This document shows, piece after piece, positions 14,909 to 22,004 of a stretch of DNA of 22,004 nucleotides. Made by a program: the position numbers and the translations under genes. Under the pieces are notes generated by a model. It saw only the letters and a list, made by a program, of their open reading frames with translations, did no database searches and was not told where the DNA came from. Source of the stretch: a virus; IMG/VR virus record IMGVR_UViG_3300025767_002389, positions 1 to 22,004 of that record; one strand, 5' to 3'. How positions within the stretch are numbered: position 1 is the stretch's first letter; every line of letters starts with the position of its first letter.

Positions 14909-15293
14909 TACGAATCCTTTCAATAAATTTAGTAGTAGAATACCCTATTGTATATGGTATAATTTTAACTCTAGCTAAATCGTTACCAACAACATTATCT
15001 GGAACATAATCACCGCCTTTTGTAATTATATCCGGTCTTATATATTTAATTAACTCATAAGGAGTTGGCTCATCAAAAATATAAACTCGATCGACAAATC
15101 TTAAACATTCTAATGCAAGTTTTCTGTCTTCTTCTTTATTTATTGGCCTATCTGAACCCTTTAGTTTGCGTATACTGCTGTCGGAGTTAATGCCTACAAT
15201 AAGTCTTTCTCCCCAAAAGGCAGATTCTTTTAGATATTCTAAATGGCCTCGATGCAATATATCAAAGCATCCGTTTGTAAATACTGTTTTCAT
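14895..15293 (-). CDS. hldE2: Heptose-1-phosphate adenylyltransferase (HldE C-terminal domain / RfaE2-like)
   Basis: The 132-residue cytidylyltransferase-fold protein matches the second half of HldE. It has TVFTNGCFDILHRGHLEYL with the nucleotide-binding HxGH, LIVGINSDSSIRKLKGSDRPI (the family has NSD.SV+.LKG..RP), ALECLRFVD, IRPDIITKGGDY (family P..LVKGGDY) and a C-terminal STTKFIERI. It joins AMP from ATP to heptose-1-phosphate. The ATG at 15293 directly precedes the domain; an in-frame ATG at 15311 adds MCYNNI but is upstream of the probable transcription start. It heads a four-gene leftward operon with overlapping genes. The kinase half is a separate gene in another operon. Confidence 0.88.
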   Translation of the reverse strand: MKTVFTNGCFDILHRGHLEYLKESAFWGERLIVGINSDSSIRKLKGSDRPINKEEDRKLALECLRFVDRVYIFDEPTPYELIKYIRPDIITKGGDYVPDNVVGNDLARVKIIPYTIGYSTTKFIERIRNDAT

Positions 15294-15299
15294 GATATT

Positions 15300-15328
15300 A
15301 TTATAACACATTTCCTAGTGATTGTAAA
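15300..15328 (-). promoter_or_regulatory. Sigma70-like promoter of the leftward nucleotidyltransferase operon
   Basis: On the - strand, TTTACA (15328-15323, 5 of 6 to the -35 consensus), 17 bases, then a perfect TATAAT (15305-15300). Only six bases separate the -10 box from the ATG at 15293, so the transcript would start at or next to the start codon (leaderless). It is back-to-back with the gp13 late promoter at 15331. Confidence 0.68.
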
Positions 15329-15330
15329 CG

Positions 15331-15338
15331 TATAAATA
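15331..15338 (+). promoter_or_regulatory. T4-type late promoter (TATAAATA) before gp13
   Basis: An exact TATAAATA lies 28 bases before the gp13 ATG, followed by an AAGGAA ribosome site. It probably drives the gp13-gp17 gene run, which has no other late element until 19709. Confidence 0.75.
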
Positions 15339-15366
15339 GATAAAAGTTTTTGAAAAAGGAACGAAC

Positions 15367-16122
15367 ATGGCGGCACCCACATCAAGGCAAGGATTAATCG
15401 ACTATTGTCTTCGTAGACTCGGTGATCCTGTGATAGAGATAAATGTAGACGACGATCAGCTTGAAGAAAGAATCGATGATGCTTTACAGCTATACCAAGA
15501 ATTTCACTCTGATGCAACCGTAAAGACTTATCTAAAGCATCTGGTTACTGCAGATGATGTAGCTAATGAATACATTCCTATTTCTTCTGATATTATATAT
15601 GTATCACGGCTCTTACCGACTAATTCTGCGTTTGGTTCATCTAGAAACTTCTTTGACATTAAATATCAAATGATGCTTAATGATATTGCTGATATGCAAA
15701 ACTTTGCAGGAGATCTGGCTTATTACGAGCAATTACAACAATATCTATCGTTGTTAGATTCTAAATTAAACGGACATCCTCAAGTAGAATTTGCACGTAG
15801 ACAAGATAGACTATATATTCATGGTGCTTTTGCAGACAAAGAAATCAAGGCTGGAGAATATATCATTGCCGAAATATATCAAATTGTAGATCCGGAGACG
15901 TACACGAGCGTCTATGATGATATGTGGCTTAAAGACTATTCTACTCAATTGATAAAACAACAATGGGGTGCAAACTTAATTAAATTTGAAGGAATGGTTC
16001 TTCCAGGAGGAGTTCAGCTAAATGGTCGTCAACTTTTTGATGATGCTATAGCAGAATTAGATAGACTTAGAGAACGCATTCGCTTAGAACATGAACTTCC
16101 CCCTAACTTTTTTGTAGGTTAA
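15367..16122 (+). CDS. 13: Neck protein gp13
   Basis: The 251-residue protein has the N-terminal signature of T4-like gp13: RQGLIDYCLRRLGDPVIEIN (8-27), then DDQLEERIDDALQLYQEFH (29-47). It also has YVSRLL and MWLKDYSTQLIKQQWGANLIKFEGM toward the C-terminus. With gp14 it forms the head-tail neck that closes the filled head. T4 gp13 is 309 residues; marine relatives are shorter. The gene is first of a compact virion block, one base before gp14. Confidence 0.92.
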   Translation: MAAPTSRQGLIDYCLRRLGDPVIEINVDDDQLEERIDDALQLYQEFHSDATVKTYLKHLVTADDVANEYIPISSDIIYVSRLLPTNSAFGSSRNFFDIKYQMMLNDIADMQNFAGDLAYYEQLQQYLSLLDSKLNGHPQVEFARRQDRLYIHGAFADKEIKAGEYIIAEIYQIVDPETYTSVYDDMWLKDYSTQLIKQQWGANLIKFEGMVLPGGVQLNGRQLFDDAIAELDRLRERIRLEHELPPNFFVG

Positions 16123-16123
16123 T

Positions 16124-16996
16124 ATGGCAAGAAATATCTATTTTTCAGAATCTGTAAGATCTGAACAAAAGCTCTACGAGAATATAATCATAGAATCTTT
16201 AAAGATGTATGGTCAAGATCTGTATTATCTTCCTAGAACTATTGTTAATGAGAATAGAATACTTGGCGAAGATGTATCTTCTAAATTTAGTAACTCGTAT
16301 AAAATTGAAATGTACATAGAAAACACGGATGGATTTGATGGCGAAGGAGACTTATTCACTAAGTTCGGAGTTGAAATACGCGATGAAGCAACTTTCATTG
16401 TGTCTAAACGACGTTGGAATACTACGGTTGGTAAGGTTGATAACCAAATAGACGGTGAACGGCCAAGGGAAGGAGATATTATATTCTTACCTATGTCTAA
16501 ATCTATGTTTGAAGTTATGCACGTAGAGCATGAACAGCCCTTTTATCAACTGGCAAATCTTCCAACATTTAAGATGCGTTGTCAATTATTTGAATATAGT
16601 GGTGAAGATCTTGATACAGATTTATCTACGATAGATACTATAGAACAAACTAACGCATACGAGTTTGATATGGTATTAAGCGGAGTAACAGGATCGTTTA
16701 TCGTTGGAGAACGAGTGACACAAACTCTTACTGATGGAACAATACTTGGAGCTGAAGTATCTAAATGGGTATCCAGTACTAATTCACTTTCTGTTATACA
16801 CTTAGGTGGAAGTGATGGTAAATTTCATCTACCTTCAACAGCTAAGATAATTACTGGCGCAGAATCAAATGCTACAGGAACAGTTACATCGTTTACAGAA
16901 GATAATCAGTTACACGGTAATGAGCAAAATGATGATTTTGGCAATCTAGACTTTATTGACTTTAGCGAAACAAATCCATTTGGGGATCCTAATTAA
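16124..16996 (+). CDS. 14: Neck protein gp14
   Basis: The 290-residue protein begins ARNIYFSESVRSEQKLYENI and continues with YGQDLYYLPRTIV, the typical gp14 start, and has the SKRRW and RPREGDIIFLP segments found in this family. Together with gp13 it forms the neck to which the tail attaches. Residues about 180-265 form a Gly/Thr/Ser-rich module (GVTGSFIVGERVTQ, then ATGTVTSF) that may account for its length beyond T4 gp14 (256). The stop overlaps the gp15 ATG by one base (TAATG). Confidence 0.9.
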   Translation: MARNIYFSESVRSEQKLYENIIIESLKMYGQDLYYLPRTIVNENRILGEDVSSKFSNSYKIEMYIENTDGFDGEGDLFTKFGVEIRDEATFIVSKRRWNTTVGKVDNQIDGERPREGDIIFLPMSKSMFEVMHVEHEQPFYQLANLPTFKMRCQLFEYSGEDLDTDLSTIDTIEQTNAYEFDMVLSGVTGSFIVGERVTQTLTDGTILGAEVSKWVSSTNSLSVIHLGGSDGKFHLPSTAKIITGAESNATGTVTSFTEDNQLHGNEQNDDFGNLDFIDFSETNPFGDPN

Positions 16997-17781
16997 TGTT
17001 TGGTAATTATTTTTATCATCAACGAATACGTAAAGCCGTTGCAACTTTTGGTGCAATGTTTAATGATGTATACGTTTTGCGTAAAGATTCTAGTGGTGGT
17101 ATAATTAACACACAGAAGGTTCCGCTATCGTATGGACCACGCGCTAAATTTCTCGATAGAATCAGAGAAGTGCCAGATTTACAAGAAGCTAGAGTAGCAA
17201 TAAAGCTACCACGTATGTCGTTTGAAATAATGAATATATCGTACGATCCTGCAAGGCAGCTGCCAAAAAATAATATTACTGCTAGACCTAATGTTGCTGG
17301 AACCGTCTTATCTAGAAATAAAATTGAAGTAGGTGTTCCGTATATTATCAGCTTTCAGTTAAGCGTTTTTGCGAAAATGCAAGATGATGCGTTACAAGTG
17401 GTTGAGCAGGTTATACCATACTTTAATCCTCAATACACATTATCGATACAACCGTTCGAAGACATTGAAACTATTAAAGAAGACGTCCCTATTATTTTGA
17501 CTGGCGTCACAATGAATGACGATTATGAAGGAGAAGTTGCTTCTAGGAGAACTATAGTATATACTATGGACTTTGACATGCATGTTAATTTCCATGGTCC
17601 AGTCTCTAGTTCAGGTATTATTCGTACTGCTATTACAGATATTCTTGATATTAGATCAGGCCTAAACGATTCTGATATTCCTTTAGAAAGAATTACAGTA
17701 ACTACTAATCCTTCCGATGCCAGCCCAGATAGTGACTTTGGATTTACAAATACAATTATAGGAATTGACAGTGCATTATGA
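16996..17781 (+). CDS. 15: Tail sheath stabilizer and completion protein gp15
   Basis: The 261 residues match T4 gp15 (272). The start FGNYFYHQRIRKAVATFGAMFNDVYV is characteristic, followed by KVPLSYGPRAKFLDRI and KLPRMSFEIMNISYDPARQL, both strong in the family. gp15 forms the hexameric ring that terminates the tail tube and sheath and docks to the neck. It starts in a TAATG overlap with gp14 and ends in an ATGA overlap with gp16, so the three are coupled. Confidence 0.93.
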   Translation: MFGNYFYHQRIRKAVATFGAMFNDVYVLRKDSSGGIINTQKVPLSYGPRAKFLDRIREVPDLQEARVAIKLPRMSFEIMNISYDPARQLPKNNITARPNVAGTVLSRNKIEVGVPYIISFQLSVFAKMQDDALQVVEQVIPYFNPQYTLSIQPFEDIETIKEDVPIILTGVTMNDDYEGEVASRRTIVYTMDFDMHVNFHGPVSSSGIIRTAITDILDIRSGLNDSDIPLERITVTTNPSDASPDSDFGFTNTIIGIDSAL

Positions 17782-18122
17782 TGGATTCAAATACTGCTAA
17801 TAACGATTTCGAGTACGCTCGTAAAATATATCACGACCTTTTAGCAAAAGGATCGGAATCTATGGAAGAAATGATGGAGGTTGCAAGAGCGACTGAACAT
17901 CCTCGTGCCTTTGAAGTTTTATCTAATATGATGAAAAACATTGCTGACATCAATGGTAATCTTATGGATATGCATAAGAAGAAAAAAGATTTTCATCAAA
18001 ATAATACTAAAGCTTTACAAGGTGGAACTACTAATAATAATGTGTTTGTAGGATCTACGGCAGATCTACAGCGTATGCTACAAAGTGAGATGATTGATGT
18101 TACCCCAAACCCAAAAGAATGA
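17778..18122 (+). CDS. 16: Small terminase subunit gp16
   Basis: The 114-residue, helix-rich, charged protein sits between gp15 and the large terminase as in T4. DFEYARKIYHDLLAKGSESMEEMMEVAR (about 10-37) and HPRAFEVLSNMMKNIADING (about 41-60) match the central coiled-coil region of marine T4-like small terminases. gp16 forms the ring that regulates the packaging motor and binds DNA. It is shorter than T4 gp16 (164), lacking terminal extensions. The gene starts in ATGA with the gp15 stop. Confidence 0.85.
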   Translation: MMDSNTANNDFEYARKIYHDLLAKGSESMEEMMEVARATEHPRAFEVLSNMMKNIADINGNLMDMHKKKKDFHQNNTKALQGGTTNNNVFVGSTADLQRMLQSEMIDVTPNPKE

Positions 18123-19704
18123 TACATACCTAGGCAATCCTAATGTAAAACGAGACGGAATAGTAGCTCAATGGACAAATGAAGAAGTCCTAGAGTATGC
18201 TCGTTGCATGAAAGATCCAGCGTATTTTGCTATAACGTATTGTAAAATTATTTCCCTTGACGAGGGATTAGTTCCATTTGAGCTATATCCATATCAAGAG
18301 AAAATGTTTAATGAGTTTAACGCTAATAGATTTAACATTGTATTAGCATGTCGACAGTCTGGTAAATCCATATCTTCTGTAGCGTATCTGTTATGGTATG
18401 CATTATTTCACTCAGAAAAAACTATTGCTGTAATGGCAAACAAGGGTGCTACGGCTCGTGAAATGCTTGGCCGTATTACGCTTATGCTAGAAAATTTACC
18501 CTTCTTCTTGCAGCCTGGGTGTAAGGCTTTGAATAAGGGTTCAATCGAGTTTTCAAATAATTCGCGTATCGTTGCGGCAGCAACATCTGGATCTTCAATT
18601 CGAGGTATGTCTGTGTCGTTATTGTATTTAGACGAGTTTGCGTTTGTTGAAAATGATGCTCAGTTTTATACATCGACTTATCCGGTTGTTTCCTCTGGTA
18701 AAGATACTAAAATTATTATTACCTCAACTGCAAATGGTATTGGTAATGTATTTCATAAGATATGGGAAGGGGCTTCTCAGGGCATAAACGACTTTAAGCC
18801 TTTTCGCGTTGATTGGTGGGATGTTCCCGGCAGAGATGAGAAATGGAAAACCCAGACAGTAGCAAATACGTCTCAGCTACAATTTGACCAAGAGTTCGGT
18901 AATACATTTTTTGGCACCGGCGATACGCTAATTAATGCAGAAACTTTATTAAAGCTTCGAATGAAAAACCCTGTGCGCTTCCTAGAAGGAGGCGACCTTA
19001 AAATATATGAAGAAACACAAAGCGGGCATGAATATATCATGCTAGTAGATGTTTCAAAAGGAAGAGGACAGGATTATTCTACATTTAATTTAATCGACAT
19101 AAGCTCTAGACCTTTTAAACAGGTGGCCGTATATCGCAATAATACTATCTCTCCATTACTCTTCCCTAATATTATATATAAGTGGGCGAATTCTTATAAT
19201 AAGGCATATGTCGTAATTGAGTCAAATGATCAGGGTTCGCTTGTGACAAATGGTCTTTATCATGATTTAGAATATGAAAATATGCATGTCGAATCTGCGA
19301 TTAAAGCAAACGCATTAGGCGTAGAGATGACTCGTAAAGTTAAGAGACTTGGATGTTCGGCGTTTAAAGATATATTAGAAAATAATAAGTTAGATATTGT
19401 TGATGATGATACTATATTAGAAATATCTACATTTGTTGCTAAAGGTGTTTCTTATGAAGCTTCTAGCGGTAATCATGACGATCTAGTTATGAATTTAGTG
19501 ATGCTAGGTTATTTTGTATCAACACAATATTTCTCGGATATGACAGACATTAACTTAAAAGAAATGATGTTTAAAAATAAGATGAAAGAAATTGAAGATG
19601 ATTTACCTCCTTTTGGATTTATAGATGACGGTCTAGATGGAATTCAAAGGGAAGAAGATAGAACAGCCGGGCAGTGGGCGATAGAATATTTGCCAGATAT
19701 TTAA
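18097..19704 (+). CDS. 17: Terminase large subunit gp17
   Basis: The 535 residues have the two gp17 domains. The N-terminal ATPase has Walker A CRQSGKS (near residue 90) after the adenine-binding PYQEKMF, Walker B LLYLDEF (near 178), and a coupling ITSTANG. The C-terminal RNase H-like nuclease has LVDVSKGRGQDYS with its metal-binding Asp (near 318), VIESNDQGS and NHDDLVMNL. It powers DNA packaging and cuts the concatemer at headful length. The ATG at 18097 is chosen over an adjacent TTG at 18094. It lies inside gp16, overlapping it by 26 bases, without a strong ribosome site, so translational coupling is likely. T4 gp17 is 610 residues. Confidence 0.96.
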   Translation: MLPQTQKNDTYLGNPNVKRDGIVAQWTNEEVLEYARCMKDPAYFAITYCKIISLDEGLVPFELYPYQEKMFNEFNANRFNIVLACRQSGKSISSVAYLLWYALFHSEKTIAVMANKGATAREMLGRITLMLENLPFFLQPGCKALNKGSIEFSNNSRIVAAATSGSSIRGMSVSLLYLDEFAFVENDAQFYTSTYPVVSSGKDTKIIITSTANGIGNVFHKIWEGASQGINDFKPFRVDWWDVPGRDEKWKTQTVANTSQLQFDQEFGNTFFGTGDTLINAETLLKLRMKNPVRFLEGGDLKIYEETQSGHEYIMLVDVSKGRGQDYSTFNLIDISSRPFKQVAVYRNNTISPLLFPNIIYKWANSYNKAYVVIESNDQGSLVTNGLYHDLEYENMHVESAIKANALGVEMTRKVKRLGCSAFKDILENNKLDIVDDDTILEISTFVAKGVSYEASSGNHDDLVMNLVMLGYFVSTQYFSDMTDINLKEMMFKNKMKEIEDDLPPFGFIDDGLDGIQREEDRTAGQWAIEYLPDI

Positions 19705-19708
19705 ATAT

Positions 19709-19716
19709 TATAAATA
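19709..19716 (+). promoter_or_regulatory. T4-type late promoter (TATAAATA) before gp18
   Basis: An exact TATAAATA five bases after the terminase stop, 68 bases before the sheath ATG, in the 80-base gap. The leader carries a GAGAGG ribosome site about 10 bases before the ATG. This would give the highly expressed sheath and tube genes their own late promoter. Confidence 0.72.
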
Positions 19717-19784
19717 AGACTGAGTGAAAAAGAATCCGTATTATGAACCCGCATATAATTTAAATTTTCGAGAGGACAGAAATT

Positions 19785-21521
19785 ATGGCATTTTCAGAAT
19801 CTCCAGCAATTACCATTAGAGAGGTTGACGCATCTGGTGTGGTGCCAGCAGTTTCTTCTTCTACCGGTGCATTTGTTGGTAATTTCCGTTGGGGCCCAGT
19901 CGAAAAACCAATTCTGATTTCAAATGAAGCAGAACTGGCAGACACTTTCGGCACTCCTACGGCTGCAACAGCTGTCGATTTCCATTCGGCAGCGTACTTT
20001 CTCAAGTATACAAATGCTCTTCAAGTTGTTCGCGTATTAGGCGATACCGACGGTTATAACGCTTATAACCATAACGAAGCAGCAAGTGGAGCAAATGTCA
20101 GAATCAAAGACGGTGATGCATGGGATGCAGCGCTTGCAGGATTTGATTCCGATAAACACACATTTATAGCTAAATGGCCCGGCGCGCTGGGCAATAGCTT
20201 AAGAGTTTCCTTGTGCCCACAACAAGGTGCTGATTCAGCATTTGACGCTTGGGCATATAAAGACAACTTTGACACAGCACCAGGTACTTCACCGTTTGCT
20301 GAAGGTAAAACAGCTACTAATGACGAAGTTCACGTCGCTGTAATTGACAACCTTGGCAAATTCTCAGGTACTAAAGGCACAGTCTTAGAAACATATCCGT
20401 TCATGTCGTTGGCAAAAAATGCTAAGACACCTGACGGATCTACAAATTATGTAAGAGACGTAATCAATAGAAAGTCATCCTACATTTGGATGGCTGGGCA
20501 TGACTCTGATTATACAGTTGCAAATGCTGGGCTAGATGCTGATACAAGCGTTGATTTCCAACTTTCGGCTGGCGTCTTGGCTGCTAAAAACTACGATCTT
20601 ACCGAAGGTGATGAATCAGAAAATATGGACGTAGGTGACTATATTACTGGTTTTGATCAATTTGAAGACAAAGATAATATCCAAGTAGATCTTCTGATTG
20701 CTCCTCAAATGGCTTCAAGGATAGATACTACTACAATAGTTAATGATCTTGTAAGTATTGCTCAAGGTCAACGTAAAGATTGCGTTGTCGTTGCATCTCC
20801 CGCTAGATCAGATATTGTAGGCTTACAAGCCACCGCTGCTAATACTAATGCCGTCGCGACGGCAGCCACGTTTACAGCGTCATCGTATCTAGTAGTTGAT
20901 AATAACTATCTTAAAGTCTATGATAAATATAACGATGAGTTTATTTTTATCCCAGCAAACTCATCAACCGCAGGTGTTATGGCTGCGACTGATGTAACTG
21001 CGGCAACTTGGTTCTCACCAGCTGGCCCACGTCGTGGACAATATCTTGGTGTGACAGGTATCTCATACTCTCCGAACAAATCTCAGAGAGATGTACTATA
21101 TCGTAACGGCATTAACCCGATTGCGAATATTCCTGGTCAAGGGTTGCTACTATTCGGTGATAAGACAAAGCTTGCAAGACCTTCTGCATTCGATCGTATT
21201 AACGTACGTCGTTTGTTCTTGACTATCGAAAGGGCGATTGGAATCGCTGCTCGCAACGTTATGTTCGAATTCAATGATGAATTCACGAGAGCAGAATTTG
21301 TTGGCGTGGTTGAACCATTCTTAAGAGACATCAAAGGTCGTCGTGGCATAACTGATTTCCGTGTGATTTGTGACGAAACAAACAACACTGGTGCAGTTAT
21401 AGATAGAAATGAATTTGTCGCGACTGTCTTAGTCAAGCCTGCACGTTCCATCAACTTTGTTACTCTTAACTTTGTTGCTGTACGTACCGGAGTTGATTTC
21501 GCAGAAATCGCTGGTGTATAG
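19785..21521 (+). CDS. 18: Tail sheath protein gp18
   Basis: The 578 residues match contractile tail sheath proteins of marine T4-like phages. The N-terminus has AITIREVDASGVVP, TGAFVGNFRWGPVEKP and FGTPTAATAVDFHSAAYFL. The conserved C-terminal half has SPAGPRRGQYLGV, YRNGINPIANIPGQGLLLFGDKT, INVRRLFLTIERAI and FEFNDEFTRAEFV, ending in VRTGVDFAEIAGV. Subunits form the contracting sheath around the tube. It is shorter than T4 gp18 (659), with the difference in the middle variable, surface-exposed part. GAGAGG precedes the start. Confidence 0.96.
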   Translation: MAFSESPAITIREVDASGVVPAVSSSTGAFVGNFRWGPVEKPILISNEAELADTFGTPTAATAVDFHSAAYFLKYTNALQVVRVLGDTDGYNAYNHNEAASGANVRIKDGDAWDAALAGFDSDKHTFIAKWPGALGNSLRVSLCPQQGADSAFDAWAYKDNFDTAPGTSPFAEGKTATNDEVHVAVIDNLGKFSGTKGTVLETYPFMSLAKNAKTPDGSTNYVRDVINRKSSYIWMAGHDSDYTVANAGLDADTSVDFQLSAGVLAAKNYDLTEGDESENMDVGDYITGFDQFEDKDNIQVDLLIAPQMASRIDTTTIVNDLVSIAQGQRKDCVVVASPARSDIVGLQATAANTNAVATAATFTASSYLVVDNNYLKVYDKYNDEFIFIPANSSTAGVMAATDVTAATWFSPAGPRRGQYLGVTGISYSPNKSQRDVLYRNGINPIANIPGQGLLLFGDKTKLARPSAFDRINVRRLFLTIERAIGIAARNVMFEFNDEFTRAEFVGVVEPFLRDIKGRRGITDFRVICDETNNTGAVIDRNEFVATVLVKPARSINFVTLNFVAVRTGVDFAEIAGV

Positions 21522-21533
21522 GAGGTCAAATAG

Positions 21534-22004
21534 ATGGTTTTAGGCGTAGACGATTTTAAAGCAAAACTAGCAGGTGGGGGCGCTCGTCCCAATCTGTTTA
21601 AAGTTACTGTTAACTTTCCAACAGCTATTCCCACCGATGGGGATGCTGAATTGACATCTTTCTTGTGTAGAGCTGCGCAGTTGCCTGGCTCTACGATTCC
21701 TGCTATGACTGTTCCTTTCAGAGGCAGACAGTTACAAATGGCTGGTGATCGAACATTTGAGCCATGGAGCGTAACTTGTATCAACGATACAAACTTCACA
21801 ATCCGTAACTCTATGGAAAGATGGATGAATGGCATCAATGCTCATTCGTTGAATACCGGAGAAGTTAATCCAATAAATTATCAAGCTGATTTAAAAGTTG
21901 AACAACTAGATAAGGATGAAAAAGTCCTTAAGAGTTATAACTTTGTCGCTGCATTCCCAACAAGTATCTCACCTATTGAGCTTGCATATGATGCGAATGA
22001 TCAG
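21534..22004 (+). CDS. 19: Tail tube protein gp19, 3' end outside window
   Basis: The frame from the ATG at 21534 stays open to the right edge, giving 157 residues. It starts MVLGVDDFKAKLAGGGARPN and continues LFKVTVNFP, LCRAAQLPGSTIPAM and VPFRGRQLQMAGDRTFEPW, all characteristic of T4-like gp19, then RNSMERWMNGINAH and VAAFPTSISPIEL. It builds the inner tail tube. AGGAGG lies about 9 bases before the ATG, overlapping the gp18 stop, a strong site for an abundant protein. Confidence 0.94.
   Translation, partial: MVLGVDDFKAKLAGGGARPNLFKVTVNFPTAIPTDGDAELTSFLCRAAQLPGSTIPAMTVPFRGRQLQMAGDRTFEPWSVTCINDTNFTIRNSMERWMNGINAHSLNTGEVNPINYQADLKVEQLDKDEKVLKSYNFVAAFPTSISPIELAYDANDQ

Noticed and set aside
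19754-19759. TATAAT before gp18 as a sigma70 promoter
   Set aside because: There is no -35-like sequence 16-18 bases upstream and no extended -10; the late octamer at 19709 explains the gene better.
1-22004. Firm host assignment to SAR11 or to a cyanobacterium
   Set aside because: T4-like core genes and bilin genes occur in phages of several marine hosts, and the window has no tRNA, photosystem gene or spacer match to decide.

Overview
This window is part of the genome of a T4-like (Tevenvirinae-related) marine myovirus. The right third carries the conserved T4 virion block in canonical order: neck gp13, neck gp14, tail terminator gp15, small terminase gp16, large terminase gp17, tail sheath gp18 and the start of tail tube gp19. 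Exact copies of the T4 late promoter octamer TATAAATA lie upstream of several genes. The DNA is AT-rich by eye. The heme oxygenase / bilin reductase pair and the style of the large structural protein point to an ocean phage. The host cannot be fixed from the sequence; a cyanobacterium or a marine alphaproteobacterium such as SAR11 is plausible.

Layout. (1) 3-7383, + strand, virion/adhesin region: the 3' part of a giant repeat-containing structural protein with eight ~50-residue modules, then two paralogous proteins that are about 11.5 % cysteine and glycine-rich, flanking a protein I do not recognise. (2) 7450-15293, an accessory island of ten genes on both strands. The + strand has a GT9/heptosyltransferase-like protein and a full-length NodU/CmcH-type carbamoyltransferase. 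A leftward operon has an HldE-type kinase and an HldD-type epimerase. A rightward pair encodes a heme oxygenase and a ferredoxin-dependent bilin reductase. A second leftward operon has an HldE-type nucleotidyltransferase, a phosphomannose-isomerase-like cupin, a carbamoyltransferase without its C-terminal half, and a GmhB-like HAD protein with substituted catalytic positions. (3) 15367-22004, + strand, gp13 to gp19.

How the genes may work together. Kinase, HAD protein, nucleotidyltransferase and epimerase match the ADP-L-glycero-D-manno-heptose pathway, with the bifunctional HldE split into two genes in separate operons. No GmhA is visible; the cupin is a candidate replacement. A heptosyltransferase-like protein and two carbamoyltransferase-family proteins suggest that a (carbamoylated) heptose is built and transferred, either to host LPS or to the virion. 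This is inference from gene content. The bilin module would open heme to biliverdin and reduce it to a coloured bilin.

Regulation. Structural genes and, unexpectedly, the bilin pair have T4-late-type TATAAATA elements. The sugar genes have sigma70-like promoters (TGTACA-17-TATAAT and TTTACA-17-TATAAT). This suggests the sugar cassette is expressed earlier than the virion genes. There is no stretch over 300 bases without a gene, and I saw no tRNA, CRISPR array or insertion sequence.
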